Positions 15,621 to 30,400 of a stretch of 64,000 bases of DNA are shown one piece after another (the first letter of the stretch is position 1; each line of letters begins with the position of its first letter). Where the stretch lies: contig OX104119.1 in the NCBI GenBank assembly GCA_944474755.1, forward strand, positions 310,001 to 374,000. The letters run 5' to 3'. The DNA comes from Limnoperna fortunei (taxonomy: Eukaryota; Mollusca; Bivalvia; Mytilida; Modiolidae). A program made the translations under genes and the position numbers. The notes below the pieces were generated by a model. The model did not search any database. It saw nothing but the letters and a program-made list of their open reading frames with translations, and was not told the origin of the DNA.

Positions 15621-18600
15621 ATGATGACAGATGGTATAGCCAGGCACATCAAACCTTGATGACATATGGTGTAGTCAGGCATATCAACCATGATGACAAA
15701 TGGTGAAGTCAGGCATATTAAACCATGATGACAAATGGTGAAGTCAGGCATATCAAACCATGATGACAGATGGTGTAGTCAGGTACATCAACCATGATGA
15801 CAAATGATGTAGTCAGGTACATCAAACCATGATGACAGATGGTGTAGCCAAGAACATCAAATGATGACAGATGGTGTAGCCAGGCACATCAAATCATGAT
15901 GACAGATGATGCAGTCAGGTACATCAAACCATGATGACAGATAGTGTAGCCAAGAACATCAAATGATGACAGATGGTGTAGCCAGGCATATCAACTATGA
16001 TGACAAAGATGAAGTCAGGCACATCAAACCATGATGACAGATGGTGTAGTCAGGCATATCAACTATGATGACAAAAGGGGAAGTCAGGCACATCAAACCA
16101 TGATGACAGATGGTGTAGTCGGACACATCAAACCATGATGACAGATGGTGTAGTCAGGAACATCAAACCACGATGACAGATGGTGTAGTCAGGCATATCA
16201 ACTATGATGACAGATGGTGTAGCCAGGCACATCAAATCATGATGACAGATGGTGTAGTAAGAAAAATCAAACCATGATGACAAATGGTGAAGTCAGGCAC
16301 ATCAAACCATGATGACAGATGATGCAGTCAGGTACATCAAATCATGATGACAGATGGTGTAGCCAAGAACATCAAATGATGACAGCTGGTGTAGCCAGGC
16401 ATATCAAATATGATGACAAAGATGAAGTCAGGAACATCAAACCATGATGACAGATGGTGTAGTCAGGCATATCAACTATGATGACAAAAGGTGAAGTCAG
16501 GCACATCAAACCATGATGACAGATGGTGTAGTCAGGCATATCAACCATGATGACAGATGGTATAGACAGGCACATCAAACCGTGATGACAGATGGTGCAG
16601 TCCGGCATATCAACCATGATGACAAATGGTGAAGTCAGGCACATCTAACCATGATGACAGATTGTGTAGTCAGGTACATCAAACCATGATGACAGATGGT
16701 GTAGCCAAGAGCATCAAATGATGACAGATGGTGTAGCCAGGCACATCAAACCATGAGGACAGATGGTGTAGTCAGACACATCAAACCATGATGACAGATG
16801 GTGTAGCCAGGCATATCAACCATGATGACAAATGGTGAAGTCAGGCACATCAAACCATGATGACTGATGGTGTAGTCAGGCACATCAAACCGTGATTATT
16901 GATGGTGTAGCCAAGAACATCAAATGATGACAGATGGTGTAGTCAGGTACATCAAACCATGACGACAGATGGTGTAGCCAAGAACATCAAATGATGAAAG
17001 ATGGTGTAGCCAGGCACATCAAACCATGATGACAGATGGTGTAATAAGACACATCAAACCATGATGACAGATGTAGTCAGGAACATCAAACCTTGATGAC
17101 ATATGGTGTAGTCAGGCATATCAACCATGATGACAAATGGTGAAGTCAGGCATATCAAACCATGATGACATATGGTGTAGTCAGGCATATCAACCATGAT
17201 GACAAATGGTGAAGTCAGGCATATCAAACCATGATGACAAATGGTGAAGTCAGGCATATCAAACCATGATGACAGATGGTGTAGTCAGGTACATCAACCA
17301 TGATGACAAATGATGTAGTCAGGTACATCAAACCATGATGACAGATGGTGTAGCCAAGAACATCAAATGATGACAGATGGTGTAGCCAGGCACATCAAAT
17401 CATGATGACAGATGGTGTAGTCAGAAAAATCAAACCATGATGACAAATGGTGAAGTCAGGCACATCAAACCATGATGACAGATGGTGTAGTCAGGCACAT
17501 CAAACCATGATGACAGATGGTGTAGTCAAGAACATCAAATGATGACAGATGGTGTAGCCAGGCATATCAACTATGATGACAAAGATGAAGTCAGGCACAT
17601 CAAACCATGATGACAGATGGTGTAGTCAGGCATATCAACTATGATGACAAAAGGGGAAGTCAGGCACATCAAACCATGATGACAGATGGTGTAGTTGGAC
17701 ACATCAAACCATGATGACAGATGGTGTAGTCAGGAACATCAAACCACGATGACAGATGGTGTAGTCAGGCATATCAACTATGATGACAGATGGTGTAGCC
17801 AGGCACATCAAATCATGATGACAGATGGTGTAGTCAGAAAAATCAAACCATGATGACAAATGGTGAAGTCAGGCACATCAAACCATGATGACAGATGATG
17901 CAGTCAGGCATATCAACTATGATGACAAAGATGAAGTCAGGCACATCAAACCATGATGACAGATGGTGTAGTCAGGCATATCAACTATGATGACAAAAGG
18001 TGAAGTCAGGCACATCAAACCATGATGACAGAAGGTGTAGCCAGACACATCAAACCATGATGACAGATGGTGTAGCCAGGCACATTAAACCATGATGACA
18101 GATGGTGTAGTCAGGTACATCAAACCATGATGACTGATGGTATAGCCAGGCACATCAAACCTTGATGACATATGGTGTAGTCAGGCATATCAACCATGAT
18201 GACAAATGTTGAAGTCCGGCACATCAAACCATGATGACAAATGGTGTAGTCAGGCATATCAACCATGATGACAGATGGTGTAGTCAGGCATATCAACAAT
18301 GATGACAGATGGTGTAGCCAGACACATCAAACCATGATGACAGATGGTGTAGCCAGGCACATCAAACCACGATGACAGATGGTGTAGTCAGACACATCAA
18401 ACCATGATGACAGATGGTGTAGTCAGGCACATCAAACCATGATTACTGATGGTGTAGTCAGGCAAATAAAACCATGATGACAGATGTTGGAGTCCGGCAC
18501 ATCAAACCATGATTACTGATGGTGTAGTCAGGCACATCAAACCATGAAGACAGATGTTGAAGTCTAGGCATATCAAACCAATAAGACTGATGGTGTAGCC

Positions 18601-21600
18601 AGGCACATAAAACCATGATGACTGATGGTGAAGAGAGACACATAAAACCATGATGACTAATGGTGTAGTCAGGTATATCAAACCATGATGACAGATGGTG
18701 AGTCAGGCACATCAAACCATGATGACAGGTGGTGAGTCAGGCACATCAAACCATGATGACAGGTGGTGTAGTCAGGCACATCAAACCATGATGATTGATG
18801 GTGTAGCCAGGAACATAAAACCATGAAGACAGGTGTAGTCAGGCACATCAAACATTGATGACAGATGGTGTAGTCAGCACATCAAACCATGATGACTGAT
18901 GGTGTAGTCAGGGACTTCAAATCATGAAGACAGATGGTGTAGTCAGGTACATCAAACCATGATGACAGATGGTGTAGCCAGGAACATCAAATGATGACAG
19001 ATGGTGTAGTCAGGCACATCAAACCATGATGACAGATGGTATAGCCAGGCACATCAAACCTTGATGACATATGGTGTAGTCAGGCATATCAACCATGATG
19101 ACAAATGGTGAAGTCAGGCATATTAAACCATGATGACAAATGGTGAAGTCAGGCATATCAAACCATGATGACAGATGGTGTAGTCAGGTACATCAACCAT
19201 GATGACAAATGATGTAGTCAGGTACATCAAACCATGATGACAGATGGTGTAGCCAAGAACATCAAATGATGACAGATGGTGTAGCCAGGCACATCAAATC
19301 ATGATGACAGATGATGCAGTCAGGTACATCAAACCATGATGACAGATAGTGTAGCCAAGAACATCAAATGATGACAGATGGTGTAGCCAGGCATATCAAC
19401 TATGATGACAAAGATGAAGTCAGGCACATCAAACCATGATGACAGATGGTGTAGTCAGGCATATCAACTATGATGACAAAAGGGGAAGTCAGGCACATCA
19501 AACCATGATGACAGATGGTGTAGTCGGACACATCAAACCATGATGACAGATGGTGTAGTCAGGAACATCAAACCACGATGACAGATGGTGTAGTCAGGCA
19601 TATCAACTATGATGACAGATGGTGTAGCCAGGCACATCAAATCATGATGACAGATGGTGTAGTAAGAAAAATCAAACCATGATGACAAATGGTGAAGTCA
19701 GGCACATCAAACCATGATGACAGATGATGCAGTCAGGTACATCAAATCATGATGACAGATGGTGTAGCCAAGAACATCAAATGATGACAGCTGGTGTAGC
19801 CAGGCATATCAAATATGATGACAAAGATGAAGTCAGGAACATCAAACCATGATGACAGATGGTGTAGTCAGGCATATCAACTATGATGACAAAAGGTGAA
19901 GTCAGGCACATCAAACCATGATGACAGATGGTGTAGTCAGGCATATCAACCATGATGACAGATGGTGTAGTCAGGCACATCAAACCGTGATGACAGATGG
20001 TGCAGTCCGGCATATCAACCATGATGACAAATGGTGAAGTCAGGCACATCTAACCATGATGACAGATTGTGTAGTCAGGTACATCAAACCATGATGACAG
20101 ATGGTGTAGCCAAGAGCATCAAATGATGACAGATGGTGTAGCCAGGCACATCAAACCATGAGGACAGATGGTGTAGTCAGACACATCAAACCATGATGAC
20201 AGATGGTGTAGCCAGGCATATCAACCATGATGACAAATGGTGAAGTCAGGCACATCAAACCATGATGACTGATGGTGTAGTCAGGCACATCAAACCGTGA
20301 TTATTGATGGTGTAGCCAAGAACATCAAATGATGACAGATGGTGTAGTCAGGTACATCAAACCATGACGACAGATGGTGTAGCCAAGAACATCAAATGAT
20401 GAAAGATGGTGTAGCCAGGCACATCAAACCATGATGACAGATGGTGTAATAAGACACATCAAACCATGATGACAGATGTAGTCAGGAACATCAAACCTTG
20501 ATGACATATGGTGTAGTCAGGCATATCAACCATGATGACAAATGGTGAAGTCAGGCATATCAAACCATGATGACATATGGTGTAGTCAGGCATATCAACC
20601 ATGATGACAAATGGTGAAGTCAGGCATATCAAACCATGATGACAAATGGTGAAGTCAGGCATATCAAACCATGATGACAGATGGTGTAGTCAGGTACATC
20701 AACCATGATGACAAATGATGTAGTCAGGTACATCAAACCATGATGACAGATGGTGTAGCCAAGAACATCAAATGATGACAGATGGTGTAGCCAGGCACAT
20801 CAAATCATGATGACAGATGGTGTAGTCAGAAAAATCAAACCATGATGACAAATGGTGAAGTCAGGCACATCAAACCATGATGACAGATGATGCAGTCAGG
20901 TACATCAAACCATGATGACAGATGGTGTAGCCAAGAACATCAAATGATGACAGATGGTGTAGCCAGGCATATCAACTATGATGACAAAGATGAAGTCAGG
21001 CACATCAAACCATGATGACAGATGGTGTAGTCAGGCATATCAACTATGATGACAAAAGGGGAAGTCAGGCACATCAAACCATGATGACAGATGGTGTAGT
21101 TGGACACATCAAACCATGATGACAGATGGTGTAGTCAGGAACATCAAACCACGATGACAGATGGTGTAGTCAGGCATATCAACTATGATGACAGATGGTG
21201 TAGCCAGGCACATCAAATCATGATGACAGATGGTGTAGTCAGAAAAATCAAACCATGATGACAAATGGTGAAGTCAGGCACATCAAACCATGATGACAGA
21301 TGATGCAGTCAGGCATATCAACTATGATGACAAAGATGAAGTCAGGCACATCAAACCATGATGACAGATGGTGTAGTCAGGCATATCAACTATGATGACA
21401 AAAGGTGAAGTCAGGCACATCAAACCATGATGACAGAAGGTGTAGCCAGACACATCAAACCATGATGACAGATGGTGTAGCCAGGCACATTAAACCATGA
21501 TGACAGATGGTGTAGTCAGGTACATCAAACCATGATGACTGATGGTATAGCCAGGCACATCAAACCTTGATGACATATGGTGTAGTCAGGCATATCAACC

Positions 21601-24086
21601 ATGATGACAAATGTTGAAGTCCGGCACATCAAACCATGATGACAAATGGTGTAGTCAGGCATATCAACCATGATGACAGATGGTGTAGTCAGGCATATCA
21701 ACAATGATGACAGATGGTGTAGCCAGACACATCAAACCATGATGACAGATGGTGTAGCCAGGCACATCAAACCACGATGACAGATGGTGTAGTCAGACAC
21801 ATCAAACCATGATGACAGATGGTGTAGTCAGGCACATCAAACCATGATTACTGATGGTGTAGTCAGGCAAATAAAACCATGATGACAGATGTTGGAGTCC
21901 GGCACATCAAACCATGATTACTGATGGTGTAGTCAGGCACATCAAACCATGAAGACAGATGTTGAAGTCTAGGCATATCAAACCAATAAGACTGATGGTG
22001 TAGCCAGGCACATAAAACCATGATGACTGATGGTGAAGAGAGACACATAAAACCATGATGACTAATGGTGTAGTCAGGTATATCAAACCATGATGACAGA
22101 TGGTGAGTCAGGCACATCAAACCATGATGACAGGTGGTGTAGTCAGGCACATCAAACCATGATGATTGATGGTGTAGCCAGGAACATAAAACCATGAAGA
22201 CAGGTGTAGTCAGGCACATCAAACATTGATGACAGATGGTGTAGTCAGCACATCAAACCATGATGACTGATGGTGTAGTCAGGGACTTCAAATCATGAAG
22301 ACAGATGGTGTAGTCAGGTACATCAAACCATGATGACAGATGGTGTAGCCAGGAACATCAAATGATGACAGATGGTGTAGTCAGGCACATCAAACCATGA
22401 TTACTGATGGTGTAGTAAGGAAAAACAAACCATGATGACAGATGGAGTAGTCAGGCATATCAACCATGATGACAAATGGTGTAGCCAGGCACATCAAACC
22501 ATGATGACAGATGGTATAGCCAGGCACATCAAACCTTGATGACATATGGTGTAGTCAGGCATATCAACCATGATGACAAATGGTGAAGTCAGGCATATTA
22601 AACCATGATGACAAATGGTGAAGTCAGGCATATCAAACCATGATGACAGATGGTGTAGTCAGGTACATCAACCATGATGACAAATGATGTAGTCAGGTAC
22701 ATCAAACCATGATGACAGATGGTGTAGCCAAGAACATCAAATGATGACAGATGGTGTAGCCAGGCACATCAAATCATGATGACAGATGATGCAGTCAGGT
22801 ACATCAAACCATGATGACAGATAGTGTAGCCAAGAACATCAAATGATGACAGATGGTGTAGCCAGGCATATCAACTATGATGACAAAGATGAAGTCAGGC
22901 ACATCAAACCATGATGACAGATGGTGTAGTCAGGCATATCAACTATGATGACAAAAGGGGAAGTCAGGCACATCAAACCATGATGACAGATGGTGTAGTC
23001 GGACACATCAAACCATGATGACAGATGGTGTAGTCAGGAACATCAAACCACGATGACAGATGGTGTAGTCAGGCATATCAACTATGATGACAGATGGTGT
23101 AGCCAGGCACATCAAATCATGATGACAGATGGTGTAGTAAGAAAAATCAAACCATGATGACAAATGGTGAAGTCAGGCACATCAAACCATGATGACAGAT
23201 GATGCAGTCAGGTACATCAAATCATGATGACAGATGGTGTAGCCAAGAACATCAAATGATGACAGCTGGTGTAGCCAGGCATATCAAATATGATGACAAA
23301 GATGAAGTCAGGCACATCAAACCATGATGACAGATGGTGTAGTCAGGCATATCAACTATGATGACAAAAGGTGAAGTCAGGCACATCAAACCATGATGAC
23401 AGATGGTGTAGTCAGGCATATCAACCATGATGACAGATGGTATAGACAGGCACATCAAACCGTGATGACAGATGGTGCAGTCCGGCATATCAACCATGAT
23501 GACAAATGGTGAAGTCAGGCACATCTAACCATGATGACAGATTGTGTAGTCAGGTACATCAAACCATGATGACAGATGGTGTAGCCAAGAGCATCAAATG
23601 ATGACAGATGGTGTAGCCAGGCACATCAAACCATGAGGACAGATGGTGTAGTCAGACACATCAAACCATGATGACAGATGGTGTAGCCAGGCATATCAAC
23701 CATGATGACAAATGGTGAAGTCAGGCACATCAAACCATGATGACTGATGGTGTAGTCAGGCACATCAAACCGTGATTATTGATGGTGTAGCCAAGAACAT
23801 CAAATGATGACAGATGGTGTAGTCAGGTACATCAAACCATGACGACAGATGGTGTAGCCAAGAACATCAAATGATGAAAGATGGTGTAGCCAGGCACATC
23901 AAACCATGATGACAGATGGTGTAATAAGACACATCAAACCATGATGACAGATGTAGTCAGGAACATCAAACCTTGATGACATATGGTGTAGTCAGGCATA
24001 TCAACCATGATGACAAATGGTGAAGTCAGGCATATCAAACCATGATGACAGATGGTGTAGACAGGTACATCAACCATGATGACAGA
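13600..24086. repeat. 3.4-kb higher-order repeat, three tandem copies
   Basis: The marker GATGTTGGAGTCCGGCAC is at 15,112, 18,483 and 21,888 (spacings 3,371 and 3,405 bp, about 97 basic units). Other markers keep the same spacing: the CAGCTGGTGTAGCC unit near 16,385, 19,790 and 23,265, and the GATGTAGTCAGGAAC unit near 17,070, 20,475 and 23,950. The copies differ by whole-unit gains and losses. Copy 3 has an extra GTAAGGAAAAACAAACC stretch near 22,418 that copies 1 and 2 lack, and copy 2 has an extra AGGTGGTGAGTCAGG unit near 18,725. This is the most regular large period in the array. Confidence 0.9.
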
Positions 24087-24479
24087 TGGTGTAGCCAGGC
24101 ACATCAAACCATGATGACAGATGGTGCAGTCCGGCATATCAACCATGATTACAAATGGTGAAGTCAGGCAAATCAAACCATGATGACACAGCTGGTGTAG
24201 TCAGGTACATCAAACCATGATGACAGATGGTGTAGCCAAGAACATCAAATGATGACAGATGGTGTAGCCAGGCACATCAAACCATGATGACTGATGGTGC
24301 AGTCAGGCACATAAAACCATGATGACAGATGGTGTAGTCAGACACATCAAACCATGATGACAGATGGTGTAGTCAGACAAATCAAACCATGAGGACAGAT
24401 GGTGTAGTCAGGCACATCAAACCATGATGACAGATGGTGTAGTCAGGCACATGAAACCATGATGACAGATGGTGTAGTC

Positions 24480-25090
24480 AGACACATCAAACCATGATGA
24501 CAGATGGTGAAGTCAGACACATCAAACAATGATGACTAATGGTGTAGTCGAGCACATCAAACCATGATGACAGATGGTGTAGTCAGACACATCAAACCAT
24601 GATGACAGATGGTGAAGTCAGACACATCAAACAATGATGACTAATGGTGTAGTCGGGCACATCAAACCATGAGGACAGATGGTGTAGTCAGGCACATCAA
24701 ACCATGATGACAGATGGTGAAGTCAGACACATCAAACAATGATGACTAATGGTTTAGTCGGGCACATCAAACCATGATGACAGATGGTGTAGTCAGACAC
24801 ATCAAACCATGATGACAGATGGTGAAGTCAGACACATCAAACAATGATGACTAATGGTGTAGTCGGGCACATCAAACCATGAGGACAGATGGTGTAGTCA
24901 GGCACATCAAACCATGATGACAGATGGTGAAGTCAGACACATCAAACAATGATGACTAATGGTGTAGTCGGGCACATCAAACCATGATGACAGATGGTGT
25001 AGTCAGACACATCAAACCATGATGACAGATGGTGAAGTCAGACACATCAAACAATGATGACTAATGGTGTAGTCGGGCACATCAAACTAC
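24480..25090. repeat. 105-bp trimer higher-order repeat, block 1
   Basis: Three unit types alternate in strict order: a GAAGTCAGACACATCAAACAA unit, a GTAGTCGGGCAC unit and a GTAGTCAG(A/G)CAC unit. The diagnostic ACTAATGG begins at 24,535, 24,640, 24,745, 24,850, 24,955 and 25,060, exactly 105 bp apart each time. This shows the base unit is exactly 35 bp here and that the trimer, not the monomer, was the amplified unit. Confidence 0.93.
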
Positions 25091-26299
25091 GATGACAGAT
25101 GGTGTAGTCAGGTACATCAAACCTTGATGACAGATGGTGTAGTCAGGCACATCAAACCATGATGACAGAGGGTGTAGTCAGACACATCAAACCATGATGA
25201 CAGATGGTGTAGACAGGCACATCAAACCATGATGACAGATGGTGTAGTCAGGCACATAAAACCATGATGAGAGATGGTGTAGTCAGGCACATCAAACCAT
25301 GATTACTGATGGTGTAGTCAGGCACATCAAACCATGAAGACAGATGTTGAAGTCAGGCACATCAAACCAATAAGACTGATGGTGTAGTCAGGCACATAAA
25401 ACCATGATGACAGATGGTGTAGTCAGGCACATCAAACCATGATGACAGATGGTGTAGTCAGGCACATAAAACCATGATGACAGATGGTGTAGTCAGGCAC
25501 ATCAAACCATGATTACTGATGGTGTAGTCAGGCACATCAAACCATGATGACAGATGGTGTAGTCAGGCACATCAAACCATGATGACAGATGGTGTAGTCA
25601 GGCACATTAAACCATGATGACAGATGGTGTAGAGAGGCACATCAAATGATGATGACAGATGGTGCAGAGAAGCACATCAAACCATGATGACAGATGGTGA
25701 AGACAGGCACTTCGAACCATGATGACAGATGGGGCAGACAGGCACATCAAACCATGATGACAGATGGTGTAGTCAGGCACAACAAACCATGATGACAGAT
25801 GGTGAAGTCAGGCACATTAAATAATGATGACAGATGGTGAAGACAGGCACATCAAACTATGATGACAGATGGTGTAGAGAGGCACATCAAACCATGATGA
25901 CAGATGGTGTAGCCAGGCACATCAAACCATGATGACAGATGGTGCAGTCCGGCATATCAACCATGATTACAAATGGTGAAGTCAGGCAAATCAAACCATG
26001 ATGACACAGCTGGTGTAGTCAGGTACATCAAACCATGATGACAGATGGTGTAGCCAAGAACATCAAATGATGACAGATGGTGTAGCCAGGCACATCAAAC
26101 CATGATGACTGATGGTGCAGTCAGGCACATAAAACCATGATGACAGATGGTGTAGTCAGACACATCAAACCATGATGACAGATGGTGTAGTCAGACAAAT
26201 CAAACCATGAGGACAGATGGTGTAGTCAGGCACATCAAACCATGATGACAGATGGTGTAGTCAGGCACATGAAACCATGATGACAGATGGTGTAGTCAG

Positions 26300-26910
26300 A
26301 CACATCAAACCATGATGACAGATGGTGAAGTCAGACACATCAAACAATGATGACTAATGGTGTAGTCGAGCACATCAAACCATGATGACAGATGGTGTAG
26401 TCAGACACATCAAACCATGATGACAGATGGTGAAGTCAGACACATCAAACAATGATGACTAATGGTGTAGTTGGGCACATCAAACGATGAGGACAGATGG
26501 TGTAGTCAGGCACATCAAACCATGATGACAGATGGTGAAGTCAGACACATCAAACAATGATGACTAATGGTTTAGTCGGGCACATCAAACCATGATGACA
26601 GATGGTGTAGTCAGACACATCAAACCATGATGACAGATGGTGAAGTCAGACACATCAAACAATGATGACTAATGGTGTAGTCGGGCACATCAAACCATGA
26701 GGACAGATGGTGTAGTCAGGCACATCAAACCATGATGACAGATGGTGAAGTCAGACACATCAAACAATGATGACTAATGGTGTAGTCGGGCACATCAAAC
26801 CATGATGACAGATGGTGTAGTCAGACACATCAAACCATGATGACAGATGGTGAAGTCAGACACATCAAACAATGATGACTAATGGTGTAGTCGGGCACAT
26901 CAAACTACGA
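26300..26910. repeat. 105-bp trimer higher-order repeat, block 2
   Basis: This is the second copy of the trimer block within the 1,818-bp duplication. The ACTAATGG marker is at 26,353 and repeats every 105 bp to 26,878 (six trimers). Small differences from block 1 include GTAGTTGGGC and CAAACGATGAGG near 26,470-26,490. Confidence 0.92.
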
Positions 26911-27446
26911 TGACAGATGGTGTAGTCAGGTACATCAAACCTTGATGACAGATGGTGTAGTCAGGCACATCAAACCATGATGACAGAGGGTGTAGTCAGA
27001 CACATCAAACCATGATGACAGATGGTGTAGACAGGCACATCAAACCATGATGACAGATGGTGTAGTCAGGCACATAAAACCATGATGAGAGATGGTGTAG
27101 TCAGGCACATCAAACCATGATTACTGATGGTGTAGTCAGGCACATCAAACCATGAAGACAGATGTTGAAGTCAGGCACATCAAACCAATAAGACTGATGG
27201 TGTAGTCAGGCACATAAAACCATGATGACAGATGGTGTAGTCAGGCACATCAAACCATGATGACAGATGGTGTAGTCAGGCACATAAAACCATGATGACA
27301 GATGGTGTAGTCAGGCACATCAAACCATGATTACTGATGGTGTAGTCAGGCACATCAAACCATGATGACAGATGGTGTAGTCAGGCACATCAAACCAATA
27401 AGACTGATGGTGTAGCCAGGCACATTAAACCATGATGACAGATGGT

Positions 27447-30400
27447 GTAGAGAGGCACATCAAATGATGATGACAGATGGTGCAGAGAAGCACATCAAAC
27501 CATGATGACAGATGGTGAAGACAGGCACTTCGAACCATGATGACAGATGGGGCAGACAGGCACATCAAACCATGATGACAGATGGTGTAGTCAGGCACAA
27601 CAAACCATGATGACAGATGGTGAAGTCAGGCACATTAAATAATGATGACAGATGGTGAAGACAGGCACATCAAACTATGATGACAGATGGTGTAGAGAGG
27701 CACATCAAACCATGATGACAGATGATGAAGACAGGTACTGCGAACCATGATGACAGATGGCGCAGACAGGCACATCAAACTATGATGACAGATGGTGTAG
27801 TCAAGCACATCAAACCATGATGACAGATTGTGTAGTCAAGCACATTAATCCATGATGACAAATGGAGAAGTGAGACACATTAAACCATGAAGACAGATGG
27901 TGTAGTCAGGCACATCAACCCATGATGACAGATGGTGAAATCAGGCATAACAAACCATGATGACATGCGGTGAAGTCAGGCACAACAAACCATGATAACA
28001 GATGGAGAGTTAGGCACATCAAACCATGATGAAAGATGGTGTAGTCAAGCGCATTAAACCACGATGACAGATGGTGTAGAAAGGCACATCAAACCATGAT
28101 GACAGATGGTGCAGTTGGAACATCAAACCATGATGACAGATGGTGTAGACAGGCACATCAAACTATGATGACAGATGGTGTAGTCAAGCGCATTAAACCA
28201 CGATGACAGATGGTGTAGAAAGGCACATCAAACCATGATGACAGATGGTGCAGTTGGAACATCAAACCATGATGACAGATGGTGTAGTCAGGCATATCAA
28301 ACCATGATGACAGATGGTGTAGTCAGGCACATGAAACCATGATGACAGATGGTGTAGTCAGGCATATCAAACCATGATGACAGATGGTGTAGTCATGCAA
28401 ATCAAACCATGATGGCAGATGGTGTAGTCAGTCACATCAAACCATGATGACTGATGGTGCAGTCAGGCACATCAAACCATGATGACAGATGGTGTAGTCA
28501 GGCACATCAGACTTTGTTGACAGATGGTGTAGACAGGAATATCAAACCATGATGACAGATGGTGTAGTCAGGCACATCAAACCATGATGACAGATGGTGT
28601 AGTCAGGCATATCAAACCATTATGACTGATGGTGTAGTCACGCATATCAAACCATGATGACTGATGGTGAAGTCAGGAACATCAAACCATGATGACAGAT
28701 GGTGTGGTCAGGCACATCAAACGATTACAAATGTTGAAGTCCAGCACATCAAACCATGATGACAGATGGTGTAGTCAGGCAAATCAACAATGATGACAGA
28801 TGGTATAGCCAGGCACATCAAACCATGATGACAGATGGTGTAGTCAGGTACAACAATCCATGATTACAGATGGTGTAGCCAAGAACATCAATGATGACAT
28901 ATGGTGTAGCCAGGCACATCAAACCATGATGACAGATGGTGTAGTCAGACACATCAAACCATGATGACAGATGGTGTAGTCAGGCACATCAAACCATGAT
29001 TACTGATGGTGTAGCCAGGCACATCAAACCATGAAGACAGATGTTGAAGTCAGGCACATCAAACGAATAAGACTGATGGTGTAGTCAGGCACATAAAACC
29101 ATGATGACAGATGGTGTAGTCAGGCACATCAAACCATGATGACAGATGGTGTAGTCAGGCACATAAAACCATGATGACAGATGGTGTAGTCAGGCACATC
29201 AAACCATGATTACTGATGGTGTAGTCAGGCACATCAAACCATGATGACAGATGGTGTAGTCAGGCACATCAAACCAATAAGACTGATGGTGTAGCCAGGC
29301 AAATAAAACCATGATGACTGATGGTGAAGAGAGACACATAAAACCATGATGACTGATGGTGTAGTCAGGCATATCAAACAATGATGACAGATGGTGAGTC
29401 AGGCACATCAAACCATAATGACAGGTGGTGCAGTCAGGCACATCAAACCATGATGACAGATGGTGTAGTCAGGCACATAAAACCATGATGACAGATGGTG
29501 TAGTCAGGCACATCAAACCATGATTACTGATGGTGTAGTCAGGCACATCAAACCATGATGACAGGTGGTGTAGTCAGGCACATCAAACCATGATGATTGA
29601 TGGTGTAGCCAGGAACATAAAACCATGAAGACAGGTGTAGTCAGGCACATCAAACATTGATGACAGATGGTGTAGTCAGCACATCAAACCATGATGACTG
29701 ATGGTGTAGTCAGGGACATCAAATCATGAAGACAGATGGTGTAGTCAGGTACATCAAACCATGATGACAGATGGTGTAGCCAAGAACATCAAATGATGAC
29801 AGATGGTGTAGCCAGGCACATCAAACCATGATGACAGATGGTGTAGTCAGGCATATCAACCATGATGACAAATGGTGTAGCCAGCCACATCAAACCTTGA
29901 TGACATATGGTGTAGTCAGGCATATCAACCATGATGACAAATGGTGAAGTCAGGCATATCAAACCATGATGACAAATGGTGAAGTCAGGCATATCAAACC
30001 ATGATGACAGATGGTGTAGTCAGGTACATCAACCATGATGACAAATGATGTAGTCAGGTACATCAAACCATGATGACAGATGGTGTAGCCAAGAACATCA
30101 AATGATGACAGATGGTGTAGCCAGGCACATCAAATCATGATGACAGATGGTGTAGTCAGAAAAATCAAACCATGATGACAAATGGTGAAGTCAGGCACAT
30201 CAAACCATGATGACAGATGATGCAGTCAGGTACATCAAACCATGATGACAGATGGTGTAGCCAAGAACATCAAATGATGACAGATGGTGTAGCCAGGCAT
30301 ATCAACTATGATGACAAAGATGAAGTCAGGCATATCAAACCATGATGACAGATGGTGTAGTCAGGCATATCAACTATGATGACAAAAGGGGAAGTCAGGC

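Larger units (their letters stand above)
24087..27720. repeat. 1,818-bp tandem duplication containing 105-bp trimers
   Basis: GGTGCAGTCCGGCATATC at 24,123 recurs at 25,941, and AACATCAAATGATGAC at 24,241 recurs at 26,059, both with offset 1,818 bp. Each copy starts with GTAGCCAGG and CAGTCCGG units and runs through a block of 105-bp trimers. It then passes through GGGTGTAGTCAGACAC into the GATGTTGAAGTC/AATAAGACTGATGG series. Related partial copies occur near 36.8-37.9 kb and 42.5-43.7 kb. Confidence 0.88.
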